Shown one piece after another: positions 8,436 through 16,819 of a DNA stretch of 64,000 nt (the stretch's first letter is position 1; each line of letters begins with the position of its first letter). Both the position numbers and the translations under genes were made by a program. The notes below the pieces were generated by a model that saw nothing but the letters and a program-made list of their open reading frames with translations, was not told where the DNA came from and made no database searches. The stretch comes from Streptomyces sp. TP-A0356 (GTDB taxonomy: Bacteria > Actinomycetota > Actinomycetes > Streptomycetales > Streptomycetaceae): contig NZ_BBZJ01000020.1 of assembly GCF_001417775.1 (NCBI RefSeq), forward strand, positions 1-64,000. The letters are read 5' to 3'.

Positions 8436-9251
8436 GTGGCAGGAGTCGCACGCCGCCGTCTCGACGCGGAGCTGGTCCGCCGGAAGCTCGCACGCTCGCG
8501 CGAGCACGCCGGCCAGCTGATCGCCGCGGGCCGGGTCACCGTGGGCAAGACCGTCGCGACCAAGCCCGCCACCCAGGTGGAGACCGCGGCCGCCATCGTC
8601 GTCGCGCAGGACGAGGGCGACCCCGACTACGTCTCCAGGGGCGGCCACAAGCTCGCGGGCGCCCTGACGGCCTTCGTGCCGCAGGGCCTGAAGGTCGAGG
8701 GGCGGCGGGCGCTGGACGCCGGCGCGTCCACCGGAGGCTTCACCGACGTCCTGCTGCGCGCCGGTGCCGCCCATGTCGTCGCCGTCGACGTCGGGTACGG
8801 ACAACTGGCCTGGTCTCTCCGGAGCGATGAACGCGTCACCGTGAAGGACCGTACGAACGTACGCGAGTTGACGCTCGAAGCGATCGATGGGGAGCCTGTG
8901 GATCTTGTCGTGGGGGATCTGTCCTTCATTCCGCTGGGGCTGGTGCTGCCCGCCCTGGTGCGGTGCACGAAGCCGGACGCCGACCTGGTGATGATGGTCA
9001 AGCCGCAGTTCGAGGTGGGCAAGGAACGGCTGGGCAGCGGCGGTGTCGTGCGCAGCCCGCAGCTGCGCGCCGAGGCCGTGATCGGGGTGGCCGAGCGGGC
9101 CGCCGAACTGGGGCTCGGCGTGCAGGGCGTGACGGCCAGCCCGTTGCCCGGACCCTCGGGCAACGTCGAGTACTTTCTGTGGCTGCGAGCCGGAGCACCC
9201 GCGCTGGACCCGGCCGACGTTGACCGTGCAGTGGCGGAGGGGCCGCGTTGA
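8436..9251 (+). CDS. TlyA family rRNA (cytidine-2'-O)-methyltransferase
   Basis: A 271-aa protein. An N-terminal S4 RNA-binding domain (about residues 5-65, with RRLDAELVRRKLARSREHAG) is followed by an FtsJ-like methyltransferase domain with YVSRGGHKLAGAL and the SAM-binding ALDAGASTGGFTDVLLRAGA. TlyA methylates 16S and 23S rRNA (C1409 and C1920 in mycobacteria), and its loss gives capreomycin resistance there. The GTG at 8436 follows aggag. The stop overlaps the TTG start of nadK. Confidence 0.94.
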   Translation: MAGVARRRLDAELVRRKLARSREHAGQLIAAGRVTVGKTVATKPATQVETAAAIVVAQDEGDPDYVSRGGHKLAGALTAFVPQGLKVEGRRALDAGASTGGFTDVLLRAGAAHVVAVDVGYGQLAWSLRSDERVTVKDRTNVRELTLEAIDGEPVDLVVGDLSFIPLGLVLPALVRCTKPDADLVMMVKPQFEVGKERLGSGGVVRSPQLRAEAVIGVAERAAELGLGVQGVTASPLPGPSGNVEYFLWLRAGAPALDPADVDRAVAEGPR

Positions 9252-10153
9252 CACAGAACCGAGCTCGTACTGTATTCCTGCTCGCCCACACCGGACGGCC
9301 CGCGGCCATCCGCAGCGCCGAGCTCGTAGTCAAGGGGCTGCTGCGCTGCGGGATCGGCGTACGCGTGCTGGAGGCCGAGGCGGCCGACCTGCCGTTGCCG
9401 GACGAGGTGGAACTCGTCAAGGAGGCCACTCCGCAGTCTCTCGACGGATGCGAGCTGCTGATCGTGCTCGGCGGGGACGGCACCCTGCTGCGGGGCGCGG
9501 AGTTCGCCCGCGCCTCCGGGGTGCCGATGCTCGGTGTCAACCTCGGCCGGGTCGGCTTCCTCGCCGAGGCCGAGCGCGACGACCTCGACAGGGTCGTCGA
9601 CCGGGTCGTGATGAAGGCCTACGAGGTCGAGGAGCGCATGACCGTCGATGTCGTCGTCCACAAGAACGGCGACATCGTGCACACCGACTGGGCGCTCAAC
9701 GAGGCGGCCGTGCAGAAGGTCTCCGCCGAGAAGCTCCTGGAGGTCGTCCTGGAGATCGACGGGCGTCCGGTGACCGGGTTCGGCTGCGACGGCATCGTGT
9801 GCGCGACCCCCACCGGGTCGACGGCCTACGCGTTCTCGGCGGGCGGACCCGTGGTGTGGCCCGAGGTGGAGGCGCTGCTGATGGTGCCGATCAGCGCGCA
9901 CGCGCTGTTCGCCAAGCCGCTCGTGACCTCGCCGAACTCCGTGCTCGCCGTGGAGGTGCAGCCGGACACGCCGCACGGGGTGCTGTGGTGCGACGGGCGG
10001 CGGATGGTGGAGCTGCCGCAGGGGGCGCGGGTGGAGGTGCGGCGGGGAGCGGTGCCGGTGCGGTTGGCTCGGCTGCACCACGCGTCGTTCACGGACCGGC
10101 TGGTGGCCAAGTTCGCGTTGCCGGTGTCCGGGTGGCGGGGGCGGCCGCACTGA
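9248..10153 (+). CDS. NAD kinase
   Basis: A 301-aa ATP-NAD kinase that makes NADP from NAD. It carries the family signature GGDGTLLRGAEF (G75-T79 and following) and the NAD-binding motif CATPTGSTAYAFSAGGP. The TTG start at 9248 overlaps the tlyA stop (TTGA), so translation is coupled. The order tlyA-nadK-recN is conserved across actinobacteria. Confidence 0.95.
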   Translation: MTQNRARTVFLLAHTGRPAAIRSAELVVKGLLRCGIGVRVLEAEAADLPLPDEVELVKEATPQSLDGCELLIVLGGDGTLLRGAEFARASGVPMLGVNLGRVGFLAEAERDDLDRVVDRVVMKAYEVEERMTVDVVVHKNGDIVHTDWALNEAAVQKVSAEKLLEVVLEIDGRPVTGFGCDGIVCATPTGSTAYAFSAGGPVVWPEVEALLMVPISAHALFAKPLVTSPNSVLAVEVQPDTPHGVLWCDGRRMVELPQGARVEVRRGAVPVRLARLHHASFTDRLVAKFALPVSGWRGRPH

Positions 10154-10325
10154 CCGCTGTGGGCGGTCCGCCGACCGCGGGCGCGGTCCCCGCGCCCCGG
10201 GAGGGCGCGCGGTATACCTCCCGGGGGTGATATGTGCGCTCGGCCCGTTTCTGTCACCTGCGCCTTCTCGCAAGCAGGGCGGGGGCCGTCGCACACCCGC
10301 GGTCCGACCTCGTAAGGTCTTGTCC

Positions 10326-12056
10326 GTGTTGGAGGAGATGCGGATACGGTCGCTCGGAGTCATCGACGACGCGGTCGTCGAACTGTCGCCCGGCTTCACC
10401 GCCGTGACCGGTGAGACGGGCGCGGGCAAGACCATGGTCGTCACCAGCCTCGGCCTGCTGCTCGGCGGGCGGGCGGACCCGGCGCTCGTACGGATCGGTG
10501 CGAAGAACGCGGTCGTGGAGGGGCGGATCGCCATGCCCCGGGGCGCCTCTGCCGCCGTACGCGCGGAAGAGGCCGGGGCCGAGCTCGACGACGGGGCGCT
10601 GCTCATCAGCCGTACCGTTTCCGCCGAGGGACGCTCGCGGGCGCACCTGGGCGGGCGTTCCGTGCCCGTCGGCGTGCTCGCGGAGCTGGCCGACGAACTG
10701 GTCGCCGTGCACGGGCAGACCGACCAGCAGGGCCTGCTCAAGCTGTCCCGGCAGCGGCAGGCGCTCGACCGGTACGCGGGTGACGCCGTGGCGGTGCCGC
10801 TCGCCAAGTACGGGGAGGCCTACCGGCGGCTGCGGGCGGTCTCCGCCGAGCTGGAGCAGATCACCACACGCGCCCGTGAGCGGGCCCAGGAAGCCGACAT
10901 GCTGCGCTTCGGGCTCGATGAGATCGCGGCCGTGGAGCCACGGGCCGGCGAGGACGTGGAGCTGGCCGAGGAGGCCGAGCGGCTCGGGCACGCGGAGGCG
11001 CTCGCGTCGGCGGCGACGGCAGCGCACGCGGCGCTGGCGGGCAATCCGGAGGACCCCGAGGGCGTCGACGCGGCCACACTGGTCGCGGGCGCGCACCGGG
11101 CCCTGGAAGCGGTGCGGTCGCACGATCCGGCGCTGGCGGGGCTCGCCGACCGGATCGGGGAGATCGGGATCCTGCTGGGCGATGTGGCGGGCGAGCTCGC
11201 CGGGTACGCCGACGACCTCGACGCGGACCCTCTGCGGCTGGCGGCCGTGGAGGAACGGCGGGCCGCGCTCAATACGCTGACCCGGAAGTACGGCGAGGAC
11301 GTGGGCGCCGTGCTGGCCTGGGCCGAGCAGAGCGCCGCGCGGCTGACCGAACTCGACGGCGACGACGAGCGGATCGAGGAGCTGACCGCCGAGCGGGATG
11401 CGCTGCGCGCCGAACTGGGCGGGCTGGCACAGGCGTTGACGGACGCGCGCGCGGAGGCCGCCGAGCGGTTCGCCGCCGCCGTCACCGCCGAGCTGGCCTC
11501 GCTCGCCATGCCGCACGCGCGCGTGTCGTTCGAGATCCGGCAGACGGACGACCCCGAAGGCGTCGAGGTCGGCGGACGTACGGTCGCGTACGGGCCCTCG
11601 GGCGTCGACGAGGTCGAGCTGCTGCTCGCACCCCACCCCGGCGCGCCGCCGCGGCCCATCGCCAAGGGCGCTTCGGGCGGTGAGCTGTCGCGGGTGATGC
11701 TCGCGGTGGAGGTCGTGTTCGCGGGCACGGATCCCGTGCCGACGTACCTCTTCGACGAGGTCGACGCGGGCGTCGGCGGCAAGGCGGCGGTCGAGATCGG
11801 CCGTCGGCTGGCCCGGCTCGCCAAGACCGCGCAGGTCGTGGTCGTCACCCACCTGCCGCAGGTGGCGGCGTTCGCCGACCGCCAGCTGCTGGTGGAGAAG
11901 ACGAACGACGGGTCGGTGACCCGCTCCGGGGTGAAGGTCCTGGAGGGCGAGGACCGGATCCGTGAACTGTCCCGGATGCTCGCGGGCCAGGAGGACTCGC
12001 AGACGGCACGGGCGCACGCGGAGGAGCTGCTGGCGGCGGCCCGGGCGGACGTGTAG
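10326..12056 (+). CDS. DNA repair protein RecN
   Basis: A 576-aa SMC-like ATPase for double-strand break repair. It has a split ATPase head: Walker A GETGAGKTMV near residue 35, then a long charged coiled-coil middle, then SGGELSRVMLAVEV and the Walker B YLFDEVDAGVGGKAA near residue 480. The start is placed at the GTG 10326, giving VLEEMRIRSLGVIDD; the ATG at 10338 is an alternative, but its purine-rich GGAGGAG is directly adjacent to it. I see no clear LexA box upstream. It is separated from nadK by 172 bp. Confidence 0.93.
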   Translation: MLEEMRIRSLGVIDDAVVELSPGFTAVTGETGAGKTMVVTSLGLLLGGRADPALVRIGAKNAVVEGRIAMPRGASAAVRAEEAGAELDDGALLISRTVSAEGRSRAHLGGRSVPVGVLAELADELVAVHGQTDQQGLLKLSRQRQALDRYAGDAVAVPLAKYGEAYRRLRAVSAELEQITTRARERAQEADMLRFGLDEIAAVEPRAGEDVELAEEAERLGHAEALASAATAAHAALAGNPEDPEGVDAATLVAGAHRALEAVRSHDPALAGLADRIGEIGILLGDVAGELAGYADDLDADPLRLAAVEERRAALNTLTRKYGEDVGAVLAWAEQSAARLTELDGDDERIEELTAERDALRAELGGLAQALTDARAEAAERFAAAVTAELASLAMPHARVSFEIRQTDDPEGVEVGGRTVAYGPSGVDEVELLLAPHPGAPPRPIAKGASGGELSRVMLAVEVVFAGTDPVPTYLFDEVDAGVGGKAAVEIGRRLARLAKTAQVVVVTHLPQVAAFADRQLLVEKTNDGSVTRSGVKVLEGEDRIRELSRMLAGQEDSQTARAHAEELLAAARADV

Positions 12057-12395
12057 GAGGAGACACCGTCGGGCGGCTCTCTCGGGGGCGTGCTCGGAGG
12101 GCGTGCTCGGCGGCATGCTCGGAGGGCGTGCTCGGAGGGCATGGGACGGCGGTAACCCCCGCTCACCTGCCCAACGCCACCCGAAAGCGCTGCGCCTTTC
12201 ACCCATGTGAGTGACCACTTCCCTCCCCGGCCGCCCGGTCCGGCGTCCTCGCGCCCACCCGCCGGTGCCGCAACACCCCCGCACCCTGGCATGCTTGAGT
12301 CATCCGCGGAGCTCTCGCGCGGTCCACCCCCACCGCGCGATCCTTCTGTACGTTTCTTCGTGACCGTCCGACGCCGAACCAGGAGCCCCGGCCAC
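12057..12395 (+). other. Intergenic region with short direct repeats
   Basis: This 339-bp gap after recN has no convincing gene. Between about 12088 and 12142 it holds four or five imperfect copies of gtgctcggagggc / catgctcggagggc. Shortly before the next gene is aggag (12381-12385), its ribosome-binding site. Confidence 0.6.
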
Positions 12396-13532
12396 GTGAG
12401 CCTTGCGAGCAGCCACTCACCGCACGGCCGGTCGCCGCTGCACACCGTGCAGGTGCTCGGCGGGGGCAGCGCGGGCAGCAGCGTGCACGTGCGCACGCTG
12501 GCCTCGGGCCTGGTCGCCCGGGGCGTGCGGGTGACCGTGTGCGCCCCCGTCGAGGCCGAGCGCTCCTACGACTTCACCGGCGTCGGCGCCCGGCACGTAC
12601 CCGTGCCCCGCGACACGGACCCGTCCTCCCTGGCCGCGCTCCGCATCGCCTGCGCCGAGGCGGACCTGGTGCACGCGCACGGACTGCACGCGGGCCTGCG
12701 GACGGCGCTCGCGCTCGGCGGGCGCCGCATCCCGCTCGTGGTCACGTGGCACACGCGCGGGCATGCCGAGGGCGCCCGCGCCCATCTGCTGCGCCTCCTC
12801 GAACGCCGTGTGGCCCGGGCCGCGTCCGTCGTCCTCGGCACCTCGTCCGACCTCGTCGACCGGGCCCGCCGCCGTGGCGCCCGCGACGCCCGGCTCGCCG
12901 CGATCGCCCTGCCCGCACCCCGCAAGCCCGCCGAGCACGACGACCCCGACCGGCTGAGCTCCAAGATCCGTGCCGAACTGGGCGTCACGGACCGGCCGTT
13001 GCTCATGGCCGTCGGCGCCCTCGACCGGCACCGCGGGTACGACGTCCTGCTGGACGCCTCCCGCGTCTGGCGCCGCGTCGACCCGACGCCCCTGGTGGTG
13101 ATCGCCGGGGAGGGGCCGCTGCGGACGGTGCTCCAGCGGCGCGTCGAGGACGAGGAACTGCCGGTGCGCCTGCTCGGGCGGCGCGAGGACGTCGGCGAAC
13201 TGCTCGCCGCGGCCGATCTCGCACTGCTGCCCAGCAGCTGGGAGTCCCGGTCCGTCCTCGCCCAGGAGGCCCTGCACGCGCGTGTGCCGCTCGTCGCCAC
13301 CGATGGCGGCGGCATCCGCGAACTGGTCGGCGAGGCGGCCGAACTCGTGCCCTACGCGGACGCGGACGCGCTCGCCGACGCCGTCGTACGGCTTCTCGAC
13401 GACCCCGAGCGCCGCGACCTGTTGAAGGACAAGGGCACCCAACAGGCCGCCACCTGGCCGACGGAGGACGAGACGGTGACCCAAGTGCTCAGCGTCTACG
13501 ACGAGTTGACGCAGGCGTGGCCCTACATCTAG
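12396..13532 (+). CDS. Glycosyltransferase family 4 (GT-B fold)
   Basis: A 378-aa glycosyltransferase with a GT-B layout. The N-terminal acceptor domain starts with HTVQVLGGGSAGSSVHVR. The C-terminal donor domain begins near LLMAVGALDRHRGYDVLLDA and shows the E-x7-E type motif in SWESRSVLAQEAL, followed by VPLVATDGGGIRELVG. It probably transfers a sugar from a nucleotide donor to a membrane or secreted acceptor; the substrate is unknown. The GTG at 12396 has aggag 10 bases upstream. It lies between recN and pyrG and converges on the PucR-type regulator. Confidence 0.88.
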   Translation: MSLASSHSPHGRSPLHTVQVLGGGSAGSSVHVRTLASGLVARGVRVTVCAPVEAERSYDFTGVGARHVPVPRDTDPSSLAALRIACAEADLVHAHGLHAGLRTALALGGRRIPLVVTWHTRGHAEGARAHLLRLLERRVARAASVVLGTSSDLVDRARRRGARDARLAAIALPAPRKPAEHDDPDRLSSKIRAELGVTDRPLLMAVGALDRHRGYDVLLDASRVWRRVDPTPLVVIAGEGPLRTVLQRRVEDEELPVRLLGRREDVGELLAAADLALLPSSWESRSVLAQEALHARVPLVATDGGGIRELVGEAAELVPYADADALADAVVRLLDDPERRDLLKDKGTQQAATWPTEDETVTQVLSVYDELTQAWPYI

Positions 13533-13568
13533 GGAACGAGGGCATCCGGGGCACGTGCCCGAGGACGT

Positions 13569-15209
13569 TCAGGGCACGTGTCGGCGCGCCCGCAGCGCCA
13601 GGCTCAGTGCCAGGACCGTCTGCGGGTCGTCGAGGTCCGTGCCCAGCAACTCACCGATCCGGGCCAGCCGGTTGTAGAGCGTCTGCCGGTTCAGATGCAG
13701 CTCGCGGGCCGTCTCCGCCTTGCGGCCCGCGTGCGCCAGATACGTCTCCAGGGTGGGCAGCAACGGCGGCTTGGAGCGTTGGTCGTGGTCGCGCAGCGGG
13801 CCGATCGCGCGATCCACGAAGGCCGCCAGGTCCGGATGGTCGCGCAGCCTCCACAGCAGGAGGTCGATGTCGAGGCGGCGGGCGTCGTACCAGGGGAGCT
13901 CCGGCAGCCCCTGCGCCGCAGCCGCCGTCTCCGCCGCGTGCCGCAGCCCCGCCGACGCCGCGGCCCAGCCGCCCGCGACGCCGACCACCACGACCGGCGG
14001 CCGCGCGCCCGGCCGCTGCATGCCCGCCCGCTCCACACCGGCCCGCAACGCCGAAGCCACCCGATCGGCGACCGCGGACCGCTCGGACTCCGAGCGCAGG
14101 CCGAGCAGCAGCGGGACCCGGCCCTCCACCGGCCGTACGCCGAGCAGGACCGGCACACCCACCGACGCCAGCTCCTCCGCGACCGCCCGCGCCAGCACCG
14201 CCCAGCCCCCGCCGCCCGGAGAGGGGCCGTCCGCCAGCCGCATCACCACCGGCAGCAGCGGAGCGCCGCCCGGTTTGAAGCCCAGCACCCGGGCCTGCGC
14301 GGGCGCGTCCTCCGCGTCGATCCGGCCCTCGGCGAGATCGGTGAGGAAGTCGCCGCGCCCGCGCGCCGCGAGCTCCTCCTCCTGCCGGGCCTGCATGAGC
14401 ACCACGGCCAGGATGCCCGCGGCTCGCTCGGCGGCGATCCGGTGCACCGGCGCCACCGGCGCGCTGACCGGCAGCAGCACCAGCCGGGCGCGTACGGAAC
14501 CCGTGCCGGGACCGCCGCCCGGTACGTCCACCAGGGTCGTCCCGGCCGGGGGCTGGTCCTTGTGCTGGCCGCGCAGGCCCTCCCACACCTGGAGCGGGTC
14601 GGTGTCCGCGGGCCCGGCCCCGGCGGCGTACAGCAACTGTCCGCCGGCGGTCTCCAGGAACACCGGGTTGCCGCTGAAGCCGGCCAGGATGCCGAGGACC
14701 TGGGGCACCCCGCCCCCGCCGAGCAGCGCCTCGGTGCAGCGGCGGTGCACCTCCTCGGCCCGCTGCAGCAGCGCGTAGTGGCCATTGACGATCTCGGTGT
14801 GGATCTCTTCGGTGACGGCCACGAACGGCACCTCGCGATGCAGCTGGACGAGCGGCAGCCCCGCCGTCCGGGCCGTCTCGACGAGTGCGGCGGGCAGCCG
14901 GGAGAAGCGCGGGCCCAGCTCCACCACCAGGGCCGCGATACCGCGCTCGGCCAGCGTACGGACGAACGCGCGCTGGTCGGCGGGGCGGGTGCCGAGGCCG
15001 TAGCCCGTGGTCAGGAGCAGCTCGCCGCCCTTGAGCAGCGAGGCGATGTTGGGCACCTCGCCCGCGTGCACCCAGCGCACCGTGCGGTGCAGCCGGTCGG
15101 CGCCGGCCAGCACCTCCGGCAGCCCGCTGCGCAGCCCGGGCAGCTCCAGCGCCCGCTGCACGGTGATTCCGGTCCCCTGGGTGCCCTGCGGGGTGAAACG
15201 GCTGTCCAT
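13569..15209 (-). CDS. PucR family transcriptional regulator
   Basis: A 546-aa regulator. The N-terminal PucR ligand domain (about residues 15-135) starts with ITVQRALELPGLRSGLPEVL and contains LLLTTGYGL. A long middle region with GGDEF-like topology follows. The C-terminal helix-turn-helix contains YLAHAGRKAETARELHLN and QTLYNRLARIGELLG. Family members usually respond to purine or other nitrogen compounds. The nearest candidate target is the FAD oxidoreductase gene 48 bp upstream on the same strand, but no operator is obvious. Confidence 0.9.
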   Translation of the reverse strand: MDSRFTPQGTQGTGITVQRALELPGLRSGLPEVLAGADRLHRTVRWVHAGEVPNIASLLKGGELLLTTGYGLGTRPADQRAFVRTLAERGIAALVVELGPRFSRLPAALVETARTAGLPLVQLHREVPFVAVTEEIHTEIVNGHYALLQRAEEVHRRCTEALLGGGGVPQVLGILAGFSGNPVFLETAGGQLLYAAGAGPADTDPLQVWEGLRGQHKDQPPAGTTLVDVPGGGPGTGSVRARLVLLPVSAPVAPVHRIAAERAAGILAVVLMQARQEEELAARGRGDFLTDLAEGRIDAEDAPAQARVLGFKPGGAPLLPVVMRLADGPSPGGGGWAVLARAVAEELASVGVPVLLGVRPVEGRVPLLLGLRSESERSAVADRVASALRAGVERAGMQRPGARPPVVVVGVAGGWAAASAGLRHAAETAAAAQGLPELPWYDARRLDIDLLLWRLRDHPDLAAFVDRAIGPLRDHDQRSKPPLLPTLETYLAHAGRKAETARELHLNRQTLYNRLARIGELLGTDLDDPQTVLALSLALRARRHVP

Positions 15210-15257
15210 GCGGTGACGCTACCTGCGCGGACGCCCCGGGCGCACCGTCGTACCCGC

Positions 15258-16640
15258 TCAGGCCGGGGGGATGTTGTGGTTGTACCGGAACACGTTGTCC
15301 GGGTCGTACCGCCGCTTCACCCGGGCCAGCCGGTCGAGGCTCTCGGTGCTCAGACCGGCCACCACCCGGTCCCGGCCCTCGTCCCCGACGAGGCCGACGC
15401 GGACGGCGCCGGTGCGCCAGGGCCGGACACCGCTGTGCACGTCCGCGACCCACTGGACGGCCCGCGCGTCGTCCGCGGGGTCCGCCCACTGGGCGAAGGG
15501 GTGCACGGCCCAGGTCGCGTCCCGCTGGGGGACGGGGTACCTGCGGGGCTCGGAGCCGAGCGCGGTGCGAAGCGGGAACAGCAGCTGTCGGCAGGCCATG
15601 GGGGCGGGCATCGTACGGAAGCGGGCGCCGAGGACGTCGACCAGTTGGTCGGGCAGATGGGTCAGATACTCGGCCGACCAGTGGGCCCGCATCCCCGGCG
15701 GGTCGTCGAACAGGCACTGGAGTTCGGCGTACGGCATCGCGGTCAGGAACCGGGACGTGTGCGGCAGCGCCAGCAGCGGCCTGACCAGCCCGCGCAGATC
15801 GTCCTCGCCGCCGGCGTAGGTGATCAGGGCGCCGCACAGCGGGGGGCCGACCCGACGCACGGGGAGGAACGGCGGGGGCCGCCCGGTCAGGTGCAGCACG
15901 GCGCCGCTCGCCTCCGGCGGGCCGGCGGCGATGAGCTCGCGGTAGAGCCGGATCGCGTCCGGGCCCCGCTCCGGAGGGAAGGTGACCAGGGCGACGGAGA
16001 ACTCGGGCAGCTCGTGCAGCCTGAGCGTGAGGGCGGTCGCCACGCCGAAGTTCCCGCCGCCGCCGTGCAGCGCCCAGAACAGCTCGGGGTTCTCCTCGGC
16101 GCTCGCATGGACCGTGCCGCCGTCCGCGGTGACCAGCTCGACGCCGAGCAGGTTGTCGACGGCGCGGCCGAAGACCCGGTCCAGCCAGCCACCGCCCCCG
16201 CCGAGCACGAAGCCCCCGACGCCGACCGTGGAGGTCCGGCCTCCGGTGGTCGCGAGGCCATGGGGCTGGGTGGCACGGTCAAGGTGGCTCATCAGTGCGC
16301 CGCCCTCCACCCTTACCGTGGCGGATCCGGGACACACGGTGACGCCGTGCATCCGGCGCAGATCCACGACCAGGCCGTTGTCGTTGACCGCCATGCCGGC
16401 GACGCTGTGCCCCCCGCCCCGGACGGCGATCTTCAGATCCAGTTCCCGGGCGAAGCGGACGGCCCGGACCACGTCGGCCCTCCCCGCGCACTGCGCGATC
16501 ACGGCCGGACGGCGGTCGATCCGCGCGTTGAAGACCGCCCGGGCGCGGTCGTAGCCCGGATCGCCGGGGGCGAAGACCTCGCCGGCCAGATCCATGCGGA
16601 GCGCGGCGAGCGCCGCGCCCGCCTTCGAGAGGGCAGCCAT
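15258..16640 (-). CDS. FAD-binding oxidoreductase, berberine-bridge-like
   Basis: A 460-aa oxidoreductase of the FAD_binding_4 / BBE class. VRGGGHSVAG (H78) is the motif in which the His is covalently bound to FAD. In the second flavin loop TTGGRTSTVGVGG no Cys is present, so a bicovalent FAD is not expected. The C-terminal BBE segment is YDPDNVFRYNHNIPP. The start ATG is preceded by a purine-rich ggaagggg. Such enzymes oxidise sugars or secondary metabolites; the substrate is unknown. It is followed on the same strand by the PucR gene. Confidence 0.9.
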   Translation of the reverse strand: MAALSKAGAALAALRMDLAGEVFAPGDPGYDRARAVFNARIDRRPAVIAQCAGRADVVRAVRFARELDLKIAVRGGGHSVAGMAVNDNGLVVDLRRMHGVTVCPGSATVRVEGGALMSHLDRATQPHGLATTGGRTSTVGVGGFVLGGGGGWLDRVFGRAVDNLLGVELVTADGGTVHASAEENPELFWALHGGGGNFGVATALTLRLHELPEFSVALVTFPPERGPDAIRLYRELIAAGPPEASGAVLHLTGRPPPFLPVRRVGPPLCGALITYAGGEDDLRGLVRPLLALPHTSRFLTAMPYAELQCLFDDPPGMRAHWSAEYLTHLPDQLVDVLGARFRTMPAPMACRQLLFPLRTALGSEPRRYPVPQRDATWAVHPFAQWADPADDARAVQWVADVHSGVRPWRTGAVRVGLVGDEGRDRVVAGLSTESLDRLARVKRRYDPDNVFRYNHNIPPA

Positions 16641-16819
16641 CCCAGCCGCCCCTTCCCGCAGGGGACAGGACTGCCTTCAGCCTAGGGCGCAACGGTCCCG
16701 TGCGACGGGCGCGCGAGGTCTCACGGCTCTGGGCCGACGCGTACGGGCCGGGGCCCTGCTGTGCCCGCTGCACGAGGCCGGGATCAGCCGCCCGGCCCGC
16801 GCGCCGCCGGTGAGCGTGC

